From Spirometra erinaceieuropaei (taxonomy: Eukaryota; Platyhelminthes; Cestoda; Diphyllobothriidea; Diphyllobothriidae): 64,000 bases of DNA. Where the stretch lies: positions 1,793,841 to 1,857,840 of the forward strand of contig CACRXP010000049.1 of the NCBI GenBank assembly GCA_902702965.1. The letters run 5' to 3'. The notes under the pieces are model-generated. The model searched no databases. It worked only from the letters and a program-made list of their open reading frames with translations, and was not told the origin of the DNA. The position numbers and the translations under genes were made by a program. Of this stretch, positions 23,561 to 34,605 are shown one piece after another (the stretch's first letter is position 1; the number at the start of each line of letters is the position of its first letter).

Positions 23561-23609
23561 ACTGGCCTGACGTTTCGGATTCTCACTCGAATCCATCCTC
23601 AGAGACAGT
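23561..23609 (-). ncRNA. Hammerhead ribozyme-like motif, shared PLE terminal repeat
   Basis: Minus strand: CUGAGGA, one extra U, stem II GGAUUC/GAAUCC closing GAGUGA, then GAAACGUC with predicted cleavage after the final C (at 23569). The flanks ACUG and CAGU can pair as part of stem I. It lies between the C-terminal end of one PLE unit and the 5' part of the next, as expected for a terminal repeat shared by tandem units. Confidence 0.7.
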
Positions 23610-23639
23610 CGCAGATAAAGGTGATGGTGGCACAAGTAG

Positions 23640-24010
23640 TGGAGTATTCATAGCACGTGGCTGCCGTGGGACTATATGCGTACTGTAATTAACAGCTCTC
23701 GCAATTACCGCTGTGGTCGTAATGGATGCGGTGATGGCTTGCCAGTCCAAGTCCGAGTCGTTAAGGCCGTGATTTCGTCATCCGTGCTGGATGCTGGTGT
23801 GACGATGGCTTGGCAAATTGGCTCACTGTCACTGAGATAATTGCTCGCCCGCGCCCTCCCCACGTGACTGATTCCCCTGGCCAGGGCAAATCTCAGCACG
23901 GAATATGGCAAGGAGAGGTCATTTCACATGTTGATGGATTGCGGGCCTGAGAACCATGACTCGAGCAGCTCGCGGCTCACGCGGTTGTCACCCCTTGCGA
24001 GGATTTCGGC
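23640..24010 (-). mobile_element. PLE C-terminal domain (upstream unit of tandem)
   Basis: The minus strand encodes the family's post-nuclease region: ILARGDNRVSRELLESWFSG, then INxxNDLxxPYSVLR, then a ISHVGRARAS stretch. It reads as the direct continuation of the GIY-YIG remains at 24010-24190 (SQGV to ARGDN) with a frame change near 24000. The equivalent region is seen at 45265-45555, 35700-35850 and 51545-51830. The protein tail then degenerates toward the hammerhead at 23561-23609. Confidence 0.7.
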
Positions 24011-24990
24011 CTTTTGAAATTTGAAAATATGACCGGTCCCGTCGAATGTGCCGCCACCTGAGAGCTAGCGTGTCCTTGCCTCGTTGCTGTTGCGTGCTCG
24101 GCAGTTCGCGTACGGAGTAATCTCCCAGTTTCTCTGACGTAGTTGCTTTGTCTGCAATTGCACCATATCCGGTAAACGACTCCAAGGTTTCCTGCCGTGG
24201 CAGCGGGCCTTTTGGCCTCATGACTTGGCGTCTAATGGTTGCTCCCGGCCTGTGTGCAACCCCAACTCCAAGTGGAGTGAGAAGACGACTGACGGCTTCC
24301 GAGACGTTCTTCACGTACGGAAGTGCCCGCCAATATTTGGGGCCGGTTGGAGTTGGTCTCTGGTGTCCTTTTCATATGCACTGGTTGACAAACTTGCGCG
24401 GGTAACCACTGGCTCTCATTACCCGTCGAAGATATTGCAGTTCGGCAACCCTGTTTTCCAGTTCACTGCAGTGCGTCTCAACGTGCCGGTATAGCGCCTT
24501 TACGCAACTGCGTTTGTGACTGATCGGTCCGGAAGCAACCATTAGGCGCCAAGTCATGAGGCCAAAAGACCCGCTGCCACGGCAGGATTTCGGCCCCTTG
24601 AAATTTGAAAACATGGCCGGGTCCCGTCGAGTGTGCCGCCGCCTTCGAGTAAACGTCTCCCCGCCTCACTGCTGCTGCATACTCGGTAGTTCGCGTACGG
24701 AGTAATCTCCCTGTTTCTCCGACATAGTTGCTTTGTCCACAACTACATCAGATCCGGTAAACGACTCCAGACGTTTCCTGTTGTGGCAGTCGGTCTTTCG
24801 GCCTCATGACTTGGCGTCTAATGGTTGCTTCTGGTCTGTGTGCAATCCCAACTCCAATTGGAGTGAGAAGACGACTGACGGCTTCCGAAACGTTCTCCAC
24901 GTACGGAAGAGCCCGCCAAAATTTGGGCCGGTTGGATTTAGTCTCTGGTGTCGTTTTCGTCTGCAATGGTTGACAAATTTGCGTGGTTAG
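24011..24990 (-). mobile_element. PLE GIY-YIG mosaic with duplicated, inverted segments
   Basis: Two linker/GIY-YIG blocks lie head to tail on the minus strand, one at about 24970-24600 (KNVSEAVSRLLTPIGVGIAHR, then VVYRI, GETGRLLRTR, GHVFKFQGAEIL) and one at about 24314-24011. Between them is a linker part (SHKRSCVKALYRHVETHCS) joined through an inverted 59-bp piece (24526-24584 against 24192-24250). The order and junctions match 1-690 of this window. Stops and frameshifts are present. Confidence 0.75.
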
Positions 24991-25870
24991 CCATTGTCTC
25001 TCATTACCCGTGAGAACAGCCGCTTTGCCAGTCCGCAGGTTGGAGTGTCCTTTAGTGATACGATAGGCCGGAGAGGAGCGCCCTCTTTGTGTACTTTTGG
25101 GAGACTGTAGAATTGGGCTGAGGCGGTTACTTGTGCACTCGCCATGCGTCGGTCGATTGGCGATATTGCACCTTAGTCATCCATTGCCAACAGTGCCTCG
25201 TTAATCTCGCGTGTCAGCGTTTTTATCAAGTTGGATTCTCATGGGACATAGGACTGACGATCCTCCAACAAGCTTTTGGCTTTTTGATTGTAGTCTGTCC
25301 TGTCCAATACGACCGTCGAACACCCCTTTTCCGCAGGCACGATAACGAGGTCGTTGTCGGCCCCGAGTTCCTTAAGTGCATCGCGCTTGACCTTGGAAAG
25401 CAAGTGCCCGGCCTATGAGCCGTGAGGAGGGAGGACGCTTGGTGTTGAATGAGATTCTCCTTTCGTCTGGCGCTCCCATCTGGCTGAGGATTGATTCCAC
25501 TGCTGTGATCATGTTGGCAGGTTTGGCATCGGTTGTGTTGAATGAGGCCTCGTGCCGTAATACCTACATTTTTTCCTCCGTCAGCTCCCTTGCCGACAAG
25601 TTGTGCAGCAGTTTGTCGCTCTCGGCTGACACTGGAGAAGGCAGCTTACGAAATTTCCTCTCGAGCGCTGCTTCGCCTGTGGCTTTATGTTCGCGGGTTC
25701 GTTCGGCCAGCCGCTGCTGAAGCAGTTTTGTGCCGTCCTCGCCCATGAACTAGCAGCAAATTTTGTAAGCTGCCTACTCCAACGTCATCGGCTGTAAACG
25801 TGAGGAGATTCACCCTAGCAGCCTGTGGCGTGGGACGGAGGGGATTGGGGGCAAAGAGACTAATATTCAT
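24991..25870 (-). mobile_element. PLE N-terminal region and partial RT, relic
   Basis: On the minus strand from about 25746, a segment KLLQQRLAERTREHKATGEA leads to LHNLSARELTEEKM and HEASFNTTDAKPANMI, the PLE region before RT. Further on, about 25120-25030, LPKVHKEGAPLRPIVSL is the RT motif also seen at 44120-44190. The intervening part is frameshifted, and the RT is then cut by a deletion into the linker at about 24990. The region 25930-25985 has a CTCCCGGGAG palindrome followed by GAAA and AGGCC and might be a decayed 5' terminal repeat. Confidence 0.65.
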
Positions 25871-26627
25871 TGTTTTGTTTAGGTTGCTGATTTAGCATCT
25901 GTGAGTTAAGATCAGCGTGCAGATTACAGATCCGGACATTTATTAAGGCCTCCATTTCTAGCTCTCCCGGGAGGAGTTACCAGTTGTGTCCCTAAATAGG
26001 GTTGCTTAGACATCCCAGCATGGCTGGCAAATTTCACTCTGGGTCAAGGTTTAGTTTAATAGAAAAGCGACCCGAGTCAGCCTGGACCTGAATTTAAAAA
26101 CAGCCTGCGGGCCAAAATAGACAAAAAACTGGTTTTTGAAAAACCACGATTTAGAAGGTTTTGATCGAGGCGTCCCATAACCTTCGTTGATATCTATTCA
26201 AAAACGAGTATGCTGAGGATGGTCCGCAGAAAATGATGCAGAATTTATTGTAAACAATTTTGGAATTTTTACAATTTTTCTGCATTTACCAAAGTTCGAG
26301 AGGGATTGATTAAAAAGGCGAACATACGAGCCTAAATGGACAGTGCAGTAGAAGCTGCCCGTATGCAACGAAAAGATTCTAACTGAATGCTTATCAGGGT
26401 AGTGCTGTCTGATTGATAATGCAAACCAGAAAATGGAGCGTTTATGTTAACTGGCAGTTAGCGCCCACAGAACAAATAAACGACTGGGGTTAACAAATGC
26501 CCTGAGTCGGTAGTTTTACCGTCGTTAACAGCAATTTTCTCCACAAGACCCAAGGTGGCTATGAGCGGGATTTGCACTTGAATTCGTTTATTTCGAAGCA
26601 GCCTTTCGGCGTACTGAATAATTGGTA
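25871..26627. other. Unannotated DNA, possibly decayed PLE 5' end at the left
   Basis: Except for the possible terminal-repeat remnant at 25930-25985, nothing was recognised. Confidence 0.35.
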
Positions 26628-26890
26628 AGATGTGGTTATGAAGCCGGACCTGATGGACACAATACTGTTCGGGTTGGTGTTATGGGTTAGGGTTAGGTGT
26701 TGGAGCATTCATTTTTCAACAACCCAAAGTACAACCGCGCATTCCCGATGGATTTTCTTTTGGATACAAATGTCTGACCTCGTCGCTTGTGCTTTCCGTG
26801 GTCCGACCTGAGAAACCCCCATTACCGTCGGTCTTGTACTATAGGTGGCCGGGGTTTGTTTACGTCAGGTTTGACTACATAACCACGTCC
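26628..26890. mobile_element. Short inverted-repeat element with TTAGGG-like core, copy 2
   Basis: The left end GATGTGGTTATGAAGCC and the right end GACTACATAACCACGTCC are imperfect inverted repeats. Internal sequence is collinear with 16542-16855 (ACCTGATGGACACAATACTG, then GGGTTAGGGTTAGG, then AAAGTACAACCGCGCATT, then CCCCCATTACCG). The telomere-like tract is shorter than in copy 1. Confidence 0.6.
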
Positions 26891-26892
26891 GG

Positions 26893-28981
26893 CCGAATAA
26901 CTTTATTTGATAAAAAACGAAGAAGACCGCATAATTGGCAAAGCTGAACCGTTTGTCTACGCCTTCAAGACACGATCTGTCACTACTCCACGTACTCTCG
27001 GCTACACGTTGAGCAGGATCTAGAATTTAAAGTAAATAAATCAAGCATGAAAAAGTAAGCCGTCTAAGCCTGACCATAAGTCCTGGGTATCGTCGCACTA
27101 CAGTTAGTGACCTAACTCATTAAATGTGTCGCAATTTATGAATGATTGTCAATCACTCGCAAACCGACACCATTTTATGAGTCAAATATCTATGTGATTT
27201 AAGTACAAATTTAAAGGAATTAAAAACATAAAATAAACATTAAAGGCAGTGTTGCGTTGGTTAGAAATTCCGCTTTATTTTGAAATGCGCAGTTTCCTGA
27301 AAACGCCAGAAATGGCTCTAATTAAGTAACGGTCATTTTTTGATGTATATAATGTATTCGCATACCGCAAACATAGTAAATATGAAATTTGACATAAAAT
27401 AACGTCTAATAACAGTGTTGTAGTGAAGTTGACATCTAAATATCGTTTATTAAGTACTGTGATTTCATATATCTCCATTTGTCAACTGCCTACATTCTGA
27501 GTGCAGATTTCAAAACAGTCTTCCAGTCATTAGTCCTACTTTTGGCGCACATAAAGTAAGTGGGATGGGGTTCAACAAAAGAAGTTGGAATTTGCTTGAT
27601 TTCACGGATTGAAACGCCGTAGGAACAAAAGTTTTCGTAAGGTGACATTCCATGAGGCCGGCCGGTGCCTAATAAAGTTAAATAGAACTGACAGGCGTGA
27701 TCGTAAACATACCATTTTGTGTTTATAGGGAGAACGTTTCTTCCGTTAAATAAATTTACAGTTTTCGTTCGTTTTTGATTACGTTGAGTTTCAGATCGGC
27801 CTCGAAATATTGCTGAATACTTCATAATTTTCAGTGCTTTCACCCGATCGCCCATAAAGACATAGTGAATTACCTGTCTGTTGAGAACTTTAAAATAAGA
27901 TTGATCTTGAAGGCATTTACCGAATTAATGAATGTTCGGGCGCTCCTTTTCACGAAGCTGGTCGTTTGAGGCACATGTGAAGACTCATTCAAACATCAAA
28001 CTGTGTTTTCGAAAAGAGTGGCTGTCCACCAAAAGTCAGCAACGAATCTGCCTTCGAACAATGTGAAAACTATCCTTAATAAGTTATCTCTTTAAGAAGT
28101 GCTTTATTACTGCACGCCGTTGACGGATATCTGTGTACTTTGCATTTTTGCATGGCAGGACCAAGTAAAAATTTGACACCTTTGGCGGTTTATTTCGCGT
28201 TCCTAAGCAATATTAATATTTTTCTACCGTAAATGCAAGAACATGCCTTTCTTTATACATTGAGGCTATTTCCACTGTTTTTGCTCGCTTTTAGACTCCG
28301 TTTTTCGATTTTAAATGCATGGCGGAGCGCCCCCAAAATACTGATATTTTGCTAAAACTATTAATGTTTTGCTCGTTCTCTTTCTGAATAATTATAAACA
28401 GAAGCTAAACTATATGACAAGTAATGTTTCATATGCTAAAAGCTGGAAATGACCGTTCCGTGGTGGTCATCTATGTGACATCAGGTAGCATTTTTCAAAC
28501 GGCAAAATAATTTCAGCCCATTTAAACGAAGGAATCCCTATCTGCGTTATTACTACATTTTAGGGCACCATATCGCACAGAACTGCTGATTTGACACTTA
28601 GAAATTGATAAAACCTCCGACTTTCTTAAAATAACCTTTTTTTAGCAATTTAATCACCATGGTTTACATCGGACATGAAATACATTTTTGAGGCCGGCTA
28701 AATATGTTTATTAAAACTCCCGCGAGTAAATCACTGTCCTTTCAATGAAAAAGTCGCTCAGATGCGTAACCGGAGCCTAGGACATGTATTAACAGAGGAA
28801 ATTGCACAAATACATTTCATCGTCCATTTTCGCTCAAATTTACTGATATTTTACTTGATATAATTGCGTAAACACTATTTCTGCAGAAGAAAATAACATT
28901 TTATTGAAGAAAGTGGATTAGCGAACAAAATGCTCAACGTTAAATGCGTCCAGAAATTCTCCCTTGAGACTGCGTTATCAG
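26893..28981. other. Unannotated AT-rich DNA
   Basis: The longest ORF is 27490-27855 on the minus strand (121 codons), described separately. No other structure was seen. Confidence 0.4.
27490..27855 (-). CDS. Unrecognised 121-codon ORF
   Basis: The product is basic at the N terminus (RGRSETQRNQKRTK) and rich in aromatic residues later (KWYVYDHACQFYLTLLG). No domain, signal peptide or membrane segment is evident, and no splice signals could be linked to it. It may be chance or an exon of an unknown gene. Confidence 0.2.
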   Translation of the reverse strand: MGDRVKALKIMKYSAIFRGRSETQRNQKRTKTVNLFNGRNVLPINTKWYVYDHACQFYLTLLGTGRPHGMSPYENFCSYGVSIREIKQIPTSFVEPHPTYFMCAKSRTNDWKTVLKSALRM

Positions 28982-29006
28982 ATTTCATGAAATAGGTCAC
29001 GCATTG
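28982..29006. repeat. Isolated right terminus of a palindromic element (subfamily 2)
   Basis: ATTTCATGAAATAGGTCACG followed by CATTG and TA matches the right ends at 3322 and 16416. The inner arm is absent. The next palindromic element starts at 29357. Confidence 0.45.
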
Positions 29007-29354
29007 TATCTTAGTAATTAACAACCTTCCAAACTTTGACTGACTTTGCGTTGCGCTTATTTCAAATGTGTCAAGTTTATTATAGTGCGAAATGCGCTGG
29101 GGAAGTAAGTGTCCCTGGGATAAGCTCGCGCTTAATGGCACACGTGACGCCGGAACCTCCGTCCAGTAGGTGCCATGCTCACGGATGGCGGTAATTCGGG
29201 GGGTCATCTGCTCGGAGCAGCCAGACAGGCGCGTACAGTGAGCCAATGTAGCCTGGCGTGGGTTCATCATACCGTGCAAATAGGCTGCCTTCTGGGGACA
29301 GGCAAATGCGCGTTACCTCGAATCGCAAGACAAACGCACGATGACCTAACCATT
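29007..29354. other. GC-rich segment between two element ends
   Basis: About 29090-29340 is markedly GC-richer than its surroundings and carries ORFs on both strands (29175-29378 plus; 28875-29279 minus, 134 codons) without recognisable family. The ORFs run into flanking repeat sequence, so they are probably not genes. Confidence 0.35.
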
Positions 29355-29356
29355 TA

Positions 29357-30201
29357 CAGTGAGTGCCCGATCTCATGAAATATCGGCTGAAATTCTGAAA
29401 TGCGTTTTCTATTAGGAAGGATTACTTGGTCGCGGTTGTAATACTGATTATCTTGCGGCATAATCTTATAATATTTCGGACTCGGCAGGATTTCGGCTTT
29501 TAAATGCACCTTTTTACAATCTCCTGTAGAAAGAGTACTTGGTAAAAAATGACTATTTAAGTAGCATGCATTTTCCCCTTGATTTTCGCTGGTTCTGGAA
29601 ATTTTATATAGCCTGATCATTCATTGCATTAGCGCTGAGTGATTTCACTCTACAAGGTGCATGCGTTCCGTGTAAAGAAAATCACATATTTTTCTATGTC
29701 ATTGAAGAGACATCATACAGAGTGCATAAAATTTTGCAATGGATGCGGACCATGTTGTACATTTCATGAGGAGCAGTGGTAAACGTCCAGGTGCGATGCT
29801 GCGTGGATGGACATTTCGCGGTCTTAAAAAGTCTCATAATTAGAAACTTTTTTAAAACCTAATTATACTCCTTCCTTAAGTATAAAATATAAAGAAGACG
29901 TGATTCCCTAAAAGAAAGCATATTTTTGCTTATGGTTTCTATAAAATATATTTGAATTTCCAAGACCATCGAAAATCAATGGGAAAATGCATGCTACTTA
30001 AATAGTCATTTTTTACCAAGTACTCTTTCTACAGGAGATTGTAAAAAGGTGCATTTAAAAGCCGAAATCCTGCCGAGTCCGAAATATTATAAGATTATGC
30101 CGCAAGATAATCAATATTACAACCGCGACCAAGTAATCCTTCCTAATCGAAAACGCATTTCAGAATTTCAGCCGACATTTCATGAGATCGGTCACTCACT
30201 T
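29357..30201. mobile_element. Palindromic Tc1-like element, copy 6 (subfamily 2, shortened)
   Basis: The left end CAGTGAGTGCCCGATCTCAT follows TA. The right end GAGATCGGTCACTCACTT precedes TA. The outer 230 bp of both arms are well conserved with each other, better than in most copies, for example GGACTCGGCAGGATTTCGGC near 29478 against its inverse near 30065. About 130 bp of the left inner arm are missing, giving 845 bp. Confidence 0.75.
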
Positions 30202-30203
30202 TA

Positions 30204-33200
30204 ATTTAGTTCATTGTGGGAGTTAAAAATCCAAAATTGCTTTCCCGTGTAGGGTTAGATTATTCACAACGATAGCAGACACTTTGATGGAGAATCTTCC
30301 AAGGGTAGAACCGTTTTTGATAACGTGCTAACATTTTTTAACTTTTAACACCATAACGTTAAAGGTCAAGAATGTATGTATAATTAGACAGTTGAAAAGG
30401 TCTGCAAGAGAAGGGGAAGAATAGATACTTTTGTTGCTTCATCCTCTTGCGCATCTGTACAATATTCTCAAAAATATTAAAATTATCAAGCAGCATGTTA
30501 CCGCGCAATGAGCGTCTTGCTCCGTAATAGTCCATGCCTGACAAACTGGTATGTTACATAGAGGCAAAGCAGACTGTAGATGATAGATACTCCGGATAAT
30601 CAACAAGAGACACAAAATTTACTTAATCAGCTTCGCTTTAGTTCAACTTATATCTCCATGAGCCCTGCTTTCGCGTTCATTAACAAGGGACTTCAGATGC
30701 ACTTTATGCAGCTGCAAAAAAACTATTTTATAATTTTTGACATGCATTTAAATGAAAACGGCTATGTAAATGCGTGCTCTCTATGGACAAGCCCAAGAGG
30801 TAGCGTTAAGTTAACCCATGCGTAAACTGGAGTCTAGGGTCTTTCTGTGCACTTGTGGGAATCCGTCCGATGAATAATTAACAGCTTAAGGGGTGCGAAT
30901 TTGTCTGCATAAATTGACAAGTTCTGATTATCTACATCAGAAGAGACTAGAGGAGGCATGTTCACCATAACCTCACGGCAGACTGCTAATTATTTTTTAT
31001 TCTACGAGAAAACAAAAGATTTTTTTAGTCCAATAACTACCTGCTAAGTCACCTGAGTTTTTCTACCCATTTGTGTGCCATGATTCTATTTTACATGTCG
31101 TATAACTTCCTTATAGCGATTAAATACACAACTATTAAAGGAACCCCTTGTGGCCGTGATAAGAAAGTAGACTTTGGCCGATTTCTAGGCCTCTCCTGAT
31201 CTAACAATAAACCAAATCCTAACTGAGAGCAGAAATTGCCATTAACTTACTCAAATATGTTTCACAAAAGTGATTTATTAAAGCCGATATTTATTTTTTA
31301 TTTTACTGCAAAATTCTTGTAGTCCCCAAGGATCTAACATAAAGTTGCATGATATCACTTACTTGTGGATCGTTCATAAAACAGGCCAGTGAAGTAAAAA
31401 GAGGATAGAAATTAATCTGATAGGTACATCCAACATAATTGGCTACAATTCCTGAGCAGTATATACACAAAAAGGAATCCATCGGACAGATTACAAAAGA
31501 TTAAAAAACACACAGTGATATAAGACCAAGAAAAAATTGCAAAATAGCGTACTAGTCAAAAAAGTGTTACAAGTTATTTTCGGCTTAAATTTCGCTTAAA
31601 GATAGGAGTTGTTTGTTTCCTGGTCTGTTAAATCCTATCTATAAGAAAATGACCAGTGATTAAAGTAAGAGTGAGTGCAGCAGTCGCACTAGGGGTGCTG
31701 AGGGAGTCTAATGGCAGCAGCTTAATGCAACTGCGTGTTACCACAATAACAACAGTCAGAAATGGGTGCATCAGCTTTCATAACATGGTTCTTAAGCAGT
31801 GCAAAGCAGCTGCACATCTCTAAATAATTTGAACAAAGTTCGAGAGCATTTCTTTACCTTTTGGTGATCGAAAAATAATATACTCAAGTTCTACTTCTGA
31901 AGAGAGCGACATCGGAAAAATCAAGAAATTACGCGAATTTAAAAATGACTCCCTTAAAGTGTTCCAACTTCTTTACTTTAATGTGTGACAAGAATAAGCG
32001 TTTCATTGAAGATTTTTACTGCCATTTCGCCTAGCAACTATGTGCCAACTGCGGCCTGAGTGCGACAAAATGTTACGTTTCTTTTCAGCTAAAGCAAAAT
32101 AAAAAATCTGGCCTGTGCGGCTCTTTTTGTACAATGCAATATTTTTAAGCCGACAAGATGGTTGACGCCCATCTTGATATGCGTGGAGTATTTTATCTTG
32201 CTTAACGTCGATGCCATGCTTCAAGCTCCAATATAGACCCGGATACACTGCTTTAAAACGATAGAAATGAATGTTCCAGGACCAAAATAATTCCTGAAAT
32301 TCATAGCAAATGCCGGTTCGGTTTGCAAGAAATACGCCTAAATAAATTAGCAGCACATTACCTGCCTGAACCTTTTACCGTACACGGACAACGTTTTCAT
32401 ACACGTTTGCGAATACAAAAATGTCGAGAACACGCAAGGATAACTTAGCGCATGCTAAGTGGCTTCGGACAATGCATGCCATTATTCCCTCATTTCGTCC
32501 CTTCGAAAGTAAAAACTAACACTGGCATTAGCTGAGTCGTCAGAGTGTCTGTCAGAACCAGCTTTTTGCATGCGGCAAAGCTCCGCCAACCGGCCTGAAT
32601 CTTGCTCGATCAAGACCAAAACCCGCAGGCAATTTTCCAAGTGGCCTAGTTTCATTGGCTTAATGTTTTTAATTTTCTTGAGGGATAACACCCTTATTGT
32701 TCTACACTCTAATGTTTGACCGATTATTCTTTAACTATCCTTACTGGGAAGAATGCGTTTTGCGGTTTCGAATTCACATTTTTTATTACACAGATTTTAC
32801 GTTTAGTATGTCAGGCCCTTGCAATTTATTGTGTGCGACCGATTATGCATTACAAACGGTAGCGCTTTTGTTAATAAATGCTGTCTATGCGATTGGTGTG
32901 AGCATTCAGTAATTACGGAGATGACGGAGCTTCAAACTTAACCAGGAGTAAATTCTTCCATGACAAAAACCAGCTTAATTCAAATGTCTAAACAAAAATA
33001 TAAGTACGTAACATTGAGTTAAATCTTGCTGAGAGAGCTATACGTGTAGACGTTTGTCACGAAATCAGAAGTGGTACAAAGTTAAACAGTGAATACAGAC
33101 ACTTTTAAACGTTTAATGCGGAGCAGAAAATACACCTGACCAGGATTTTTCACCTACAGCCACACCCCATCAGGGGTCAGAAGTACGAGGATGATGACTG

Positions 33201-34019
33201 GTCGGCCATGCCCACCACCTTTATACCCCGCGGGAGCGCAAGCGCATCTACCGGCAGGGAACCAGGTGTCAGGGAACTGCCAGCGCATGCCAGGCTGTGA
33301 GTGCTGTGCTGAAAGTGCGTTTTCCTCGTATTGCTACGCATCTCTTTTAACTAGATTTCAAAGTAAAAGTAGAATACATTGGCCCCATGCTGTAATGGAA
33401 TCAATGAGGTCTCACTCTAAAATAATTATCATTCGTGGTCTCATAATCCACGGGAAAACAAGGTCGAAATTAAATGGCGGAGCGTTGAAAGTAAAACACA
33501 ATTAACAAATTCTCCGGGGTTGAATCCCGAGTAATCCAACTGTCAAGTTGAGGTTGGGCCGTTAGGCGGAAATGAATAATTCAAAAAGGGGTACCTCAAT
33601 CCTTCTGCCTTTTGTTATCATTCCTTACGCAGAAATCATAATTGAATCTTTCAGTGAGCGTCAATACACAGACGGTAAACCTGTGAAATGAGACATTCAC
33701 ACAGAATGGTGTCGTTTGCTGGCAACCAAATGCGAACTGCCAGTTGTCGGACATCAGACAGTGTAGCTCGGGCTTTCCTATCTTTGGCTGTTTGGATTGA
33801 CATATATCTCCTTCTGTCTGAATTTTAAGGGAAAGTCCAAAGCCAATCTAAATGAGATCTTTACTAAACGTGCAGGGAAAAGCATTTGAGTGTGCAAAGG
33901 ATTAACAAAAGTAAAGCTTATACAACAATGAATACGACAGTTTGCAAAAAATATTGAGATATTTTCCTCTCCTGTCTTCGTAATGGTCAAAGCAGGGCGA
34001 AAACTGATAGAACAACATA
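30204..34019. other. Unannotated AT-rich DNA with small unrecognised ORFs
   Basis: ORFs at 30580-30825 (+), 32003-32356 (-, 117 codons), 32482-32691 (-) and 33191-33505 (+) have no recognised family. 33140-33310 is GC-richer. No repeats were identified. Confidence 0.35.
32482..32691 (-). CDS. Unrecognised coding-like ORF, possible terminal exon
   Basis: The 69-codon product contains KLGHLENCLRVLVLIEQDSG and a Ser/Asp-rich tail ending RRDEMRE before the stop. Codon use is more balanced than nearby DNA. An upstream AG follows CCCTCA at the 5' edge, but the pyrimidine tract is poor. No family was recognised. Confidence 0.25.
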   Translation of the reverse strand: MLSLKKIKNIKPMKLGHLENCLRVLVLIEQDSGRLAELCRMQKAGSDRHSDDSANASVSFYFRRDEMRE

Positions 34020-34420
34020 AATAGGTGTGAAAAGGAAAGAGGTTCTTCGGAAAAAATCGAGTTGTACTCGTGAATTTTCGAATTGGTGACACCAACCCGT
34101 CGTCAGACGAAATGAAGAGAAAAGAGTGAGTGAGACAGTCACGCCAGGCTAGTTGACGCGACAGGACAAACATTGATGGGCGGACCATTAGCGTATGAGT
34201 AGGGAGGCGGGTAGGGAGTCATGCTGGGTTCTGAGCCGGGAGAGCAGGAAGGGGGGGGGACCGTTACGGCTCTCCGTGTTGGAGGGGAGGGAGAATGGTA
34301 AGTTGGCAGAACTGCGGGCGCCTGGATTAGCGGCTGCTGATGCGGCGTGGGTCTCGGCTTAGTGAGGCGTGATCTTAGGCCGTCGTAATGGGCGTCTAGG
34401 TCAACGTGGCGGCTGATGCA
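34020..34420 (-). mobile_element. PLE 3' end, inverted arm
   Basis: The minus strand is a nearly exact copy of plus-strand 35795-36170: RHVDLDAHYDGLRSRL, the proline-rich tail (TPHQQPLIQAPAVLPTYHSP) to the stop at 34139, then the untranslated part with a hammerhead-like motif. It ends where it meets plus-strand PLE sequence near 34437. It forms the left arm of a large inverted repeat around 34437-35790. Confidence 0.8.
34068..34110 (-). ncRNA. Hammerhead ribozyme-like motif, left inverted arm
   Basis: Identical in its core to the plus-strand motif at 36094-36136: CUGACGA, an 8-bp stem II with G:U pairs, and GAAAAUUC with palindromic AAUU in place of stem III. Confidence 0.55.
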
Positions 34421-34436
34421 ACCACCCTGCAACCGT

Positions 34437-34605
34437 GCCCCAGAAATTCTTCTCTCTGCCCTATATGCAGGGGACCTCAGAAAGGATCGCCTGTCAGCTA
34501 AATCTGTTCGGTATCCGCGTTTCCCACAAGCCTGCATCCTCGCTGCGCACAGTCTTAACTCGAGTAAAGGATTCTATCCTCAAAGAGGGACAGACTAACG
34601 TCATC
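34437..34605 (+). mobile_element. PLE RT-to-GIY-YIG linker, plus-strand copy
   Basis: Encodes FFSLPYMQGTSERIACQL, FGIRVSHKPASSLRTVL and ILKEGQTNVI. This corresponds to the KNVSEAV---GVGIAHRPEATIR region of the other PLE copies and ends at the first residues of the GIY-YIG domain. The domain resumes at about 35558 after the LINE insertion. Confidence 0.75.

Noticed and set aside
33778..34188. 136-codon minus-strand ORF
   Set aside because: It is an out-of-frame reading of the PLE tail and hammerhead region, mirrored by an identical ORF at 36016 on the plus strand.
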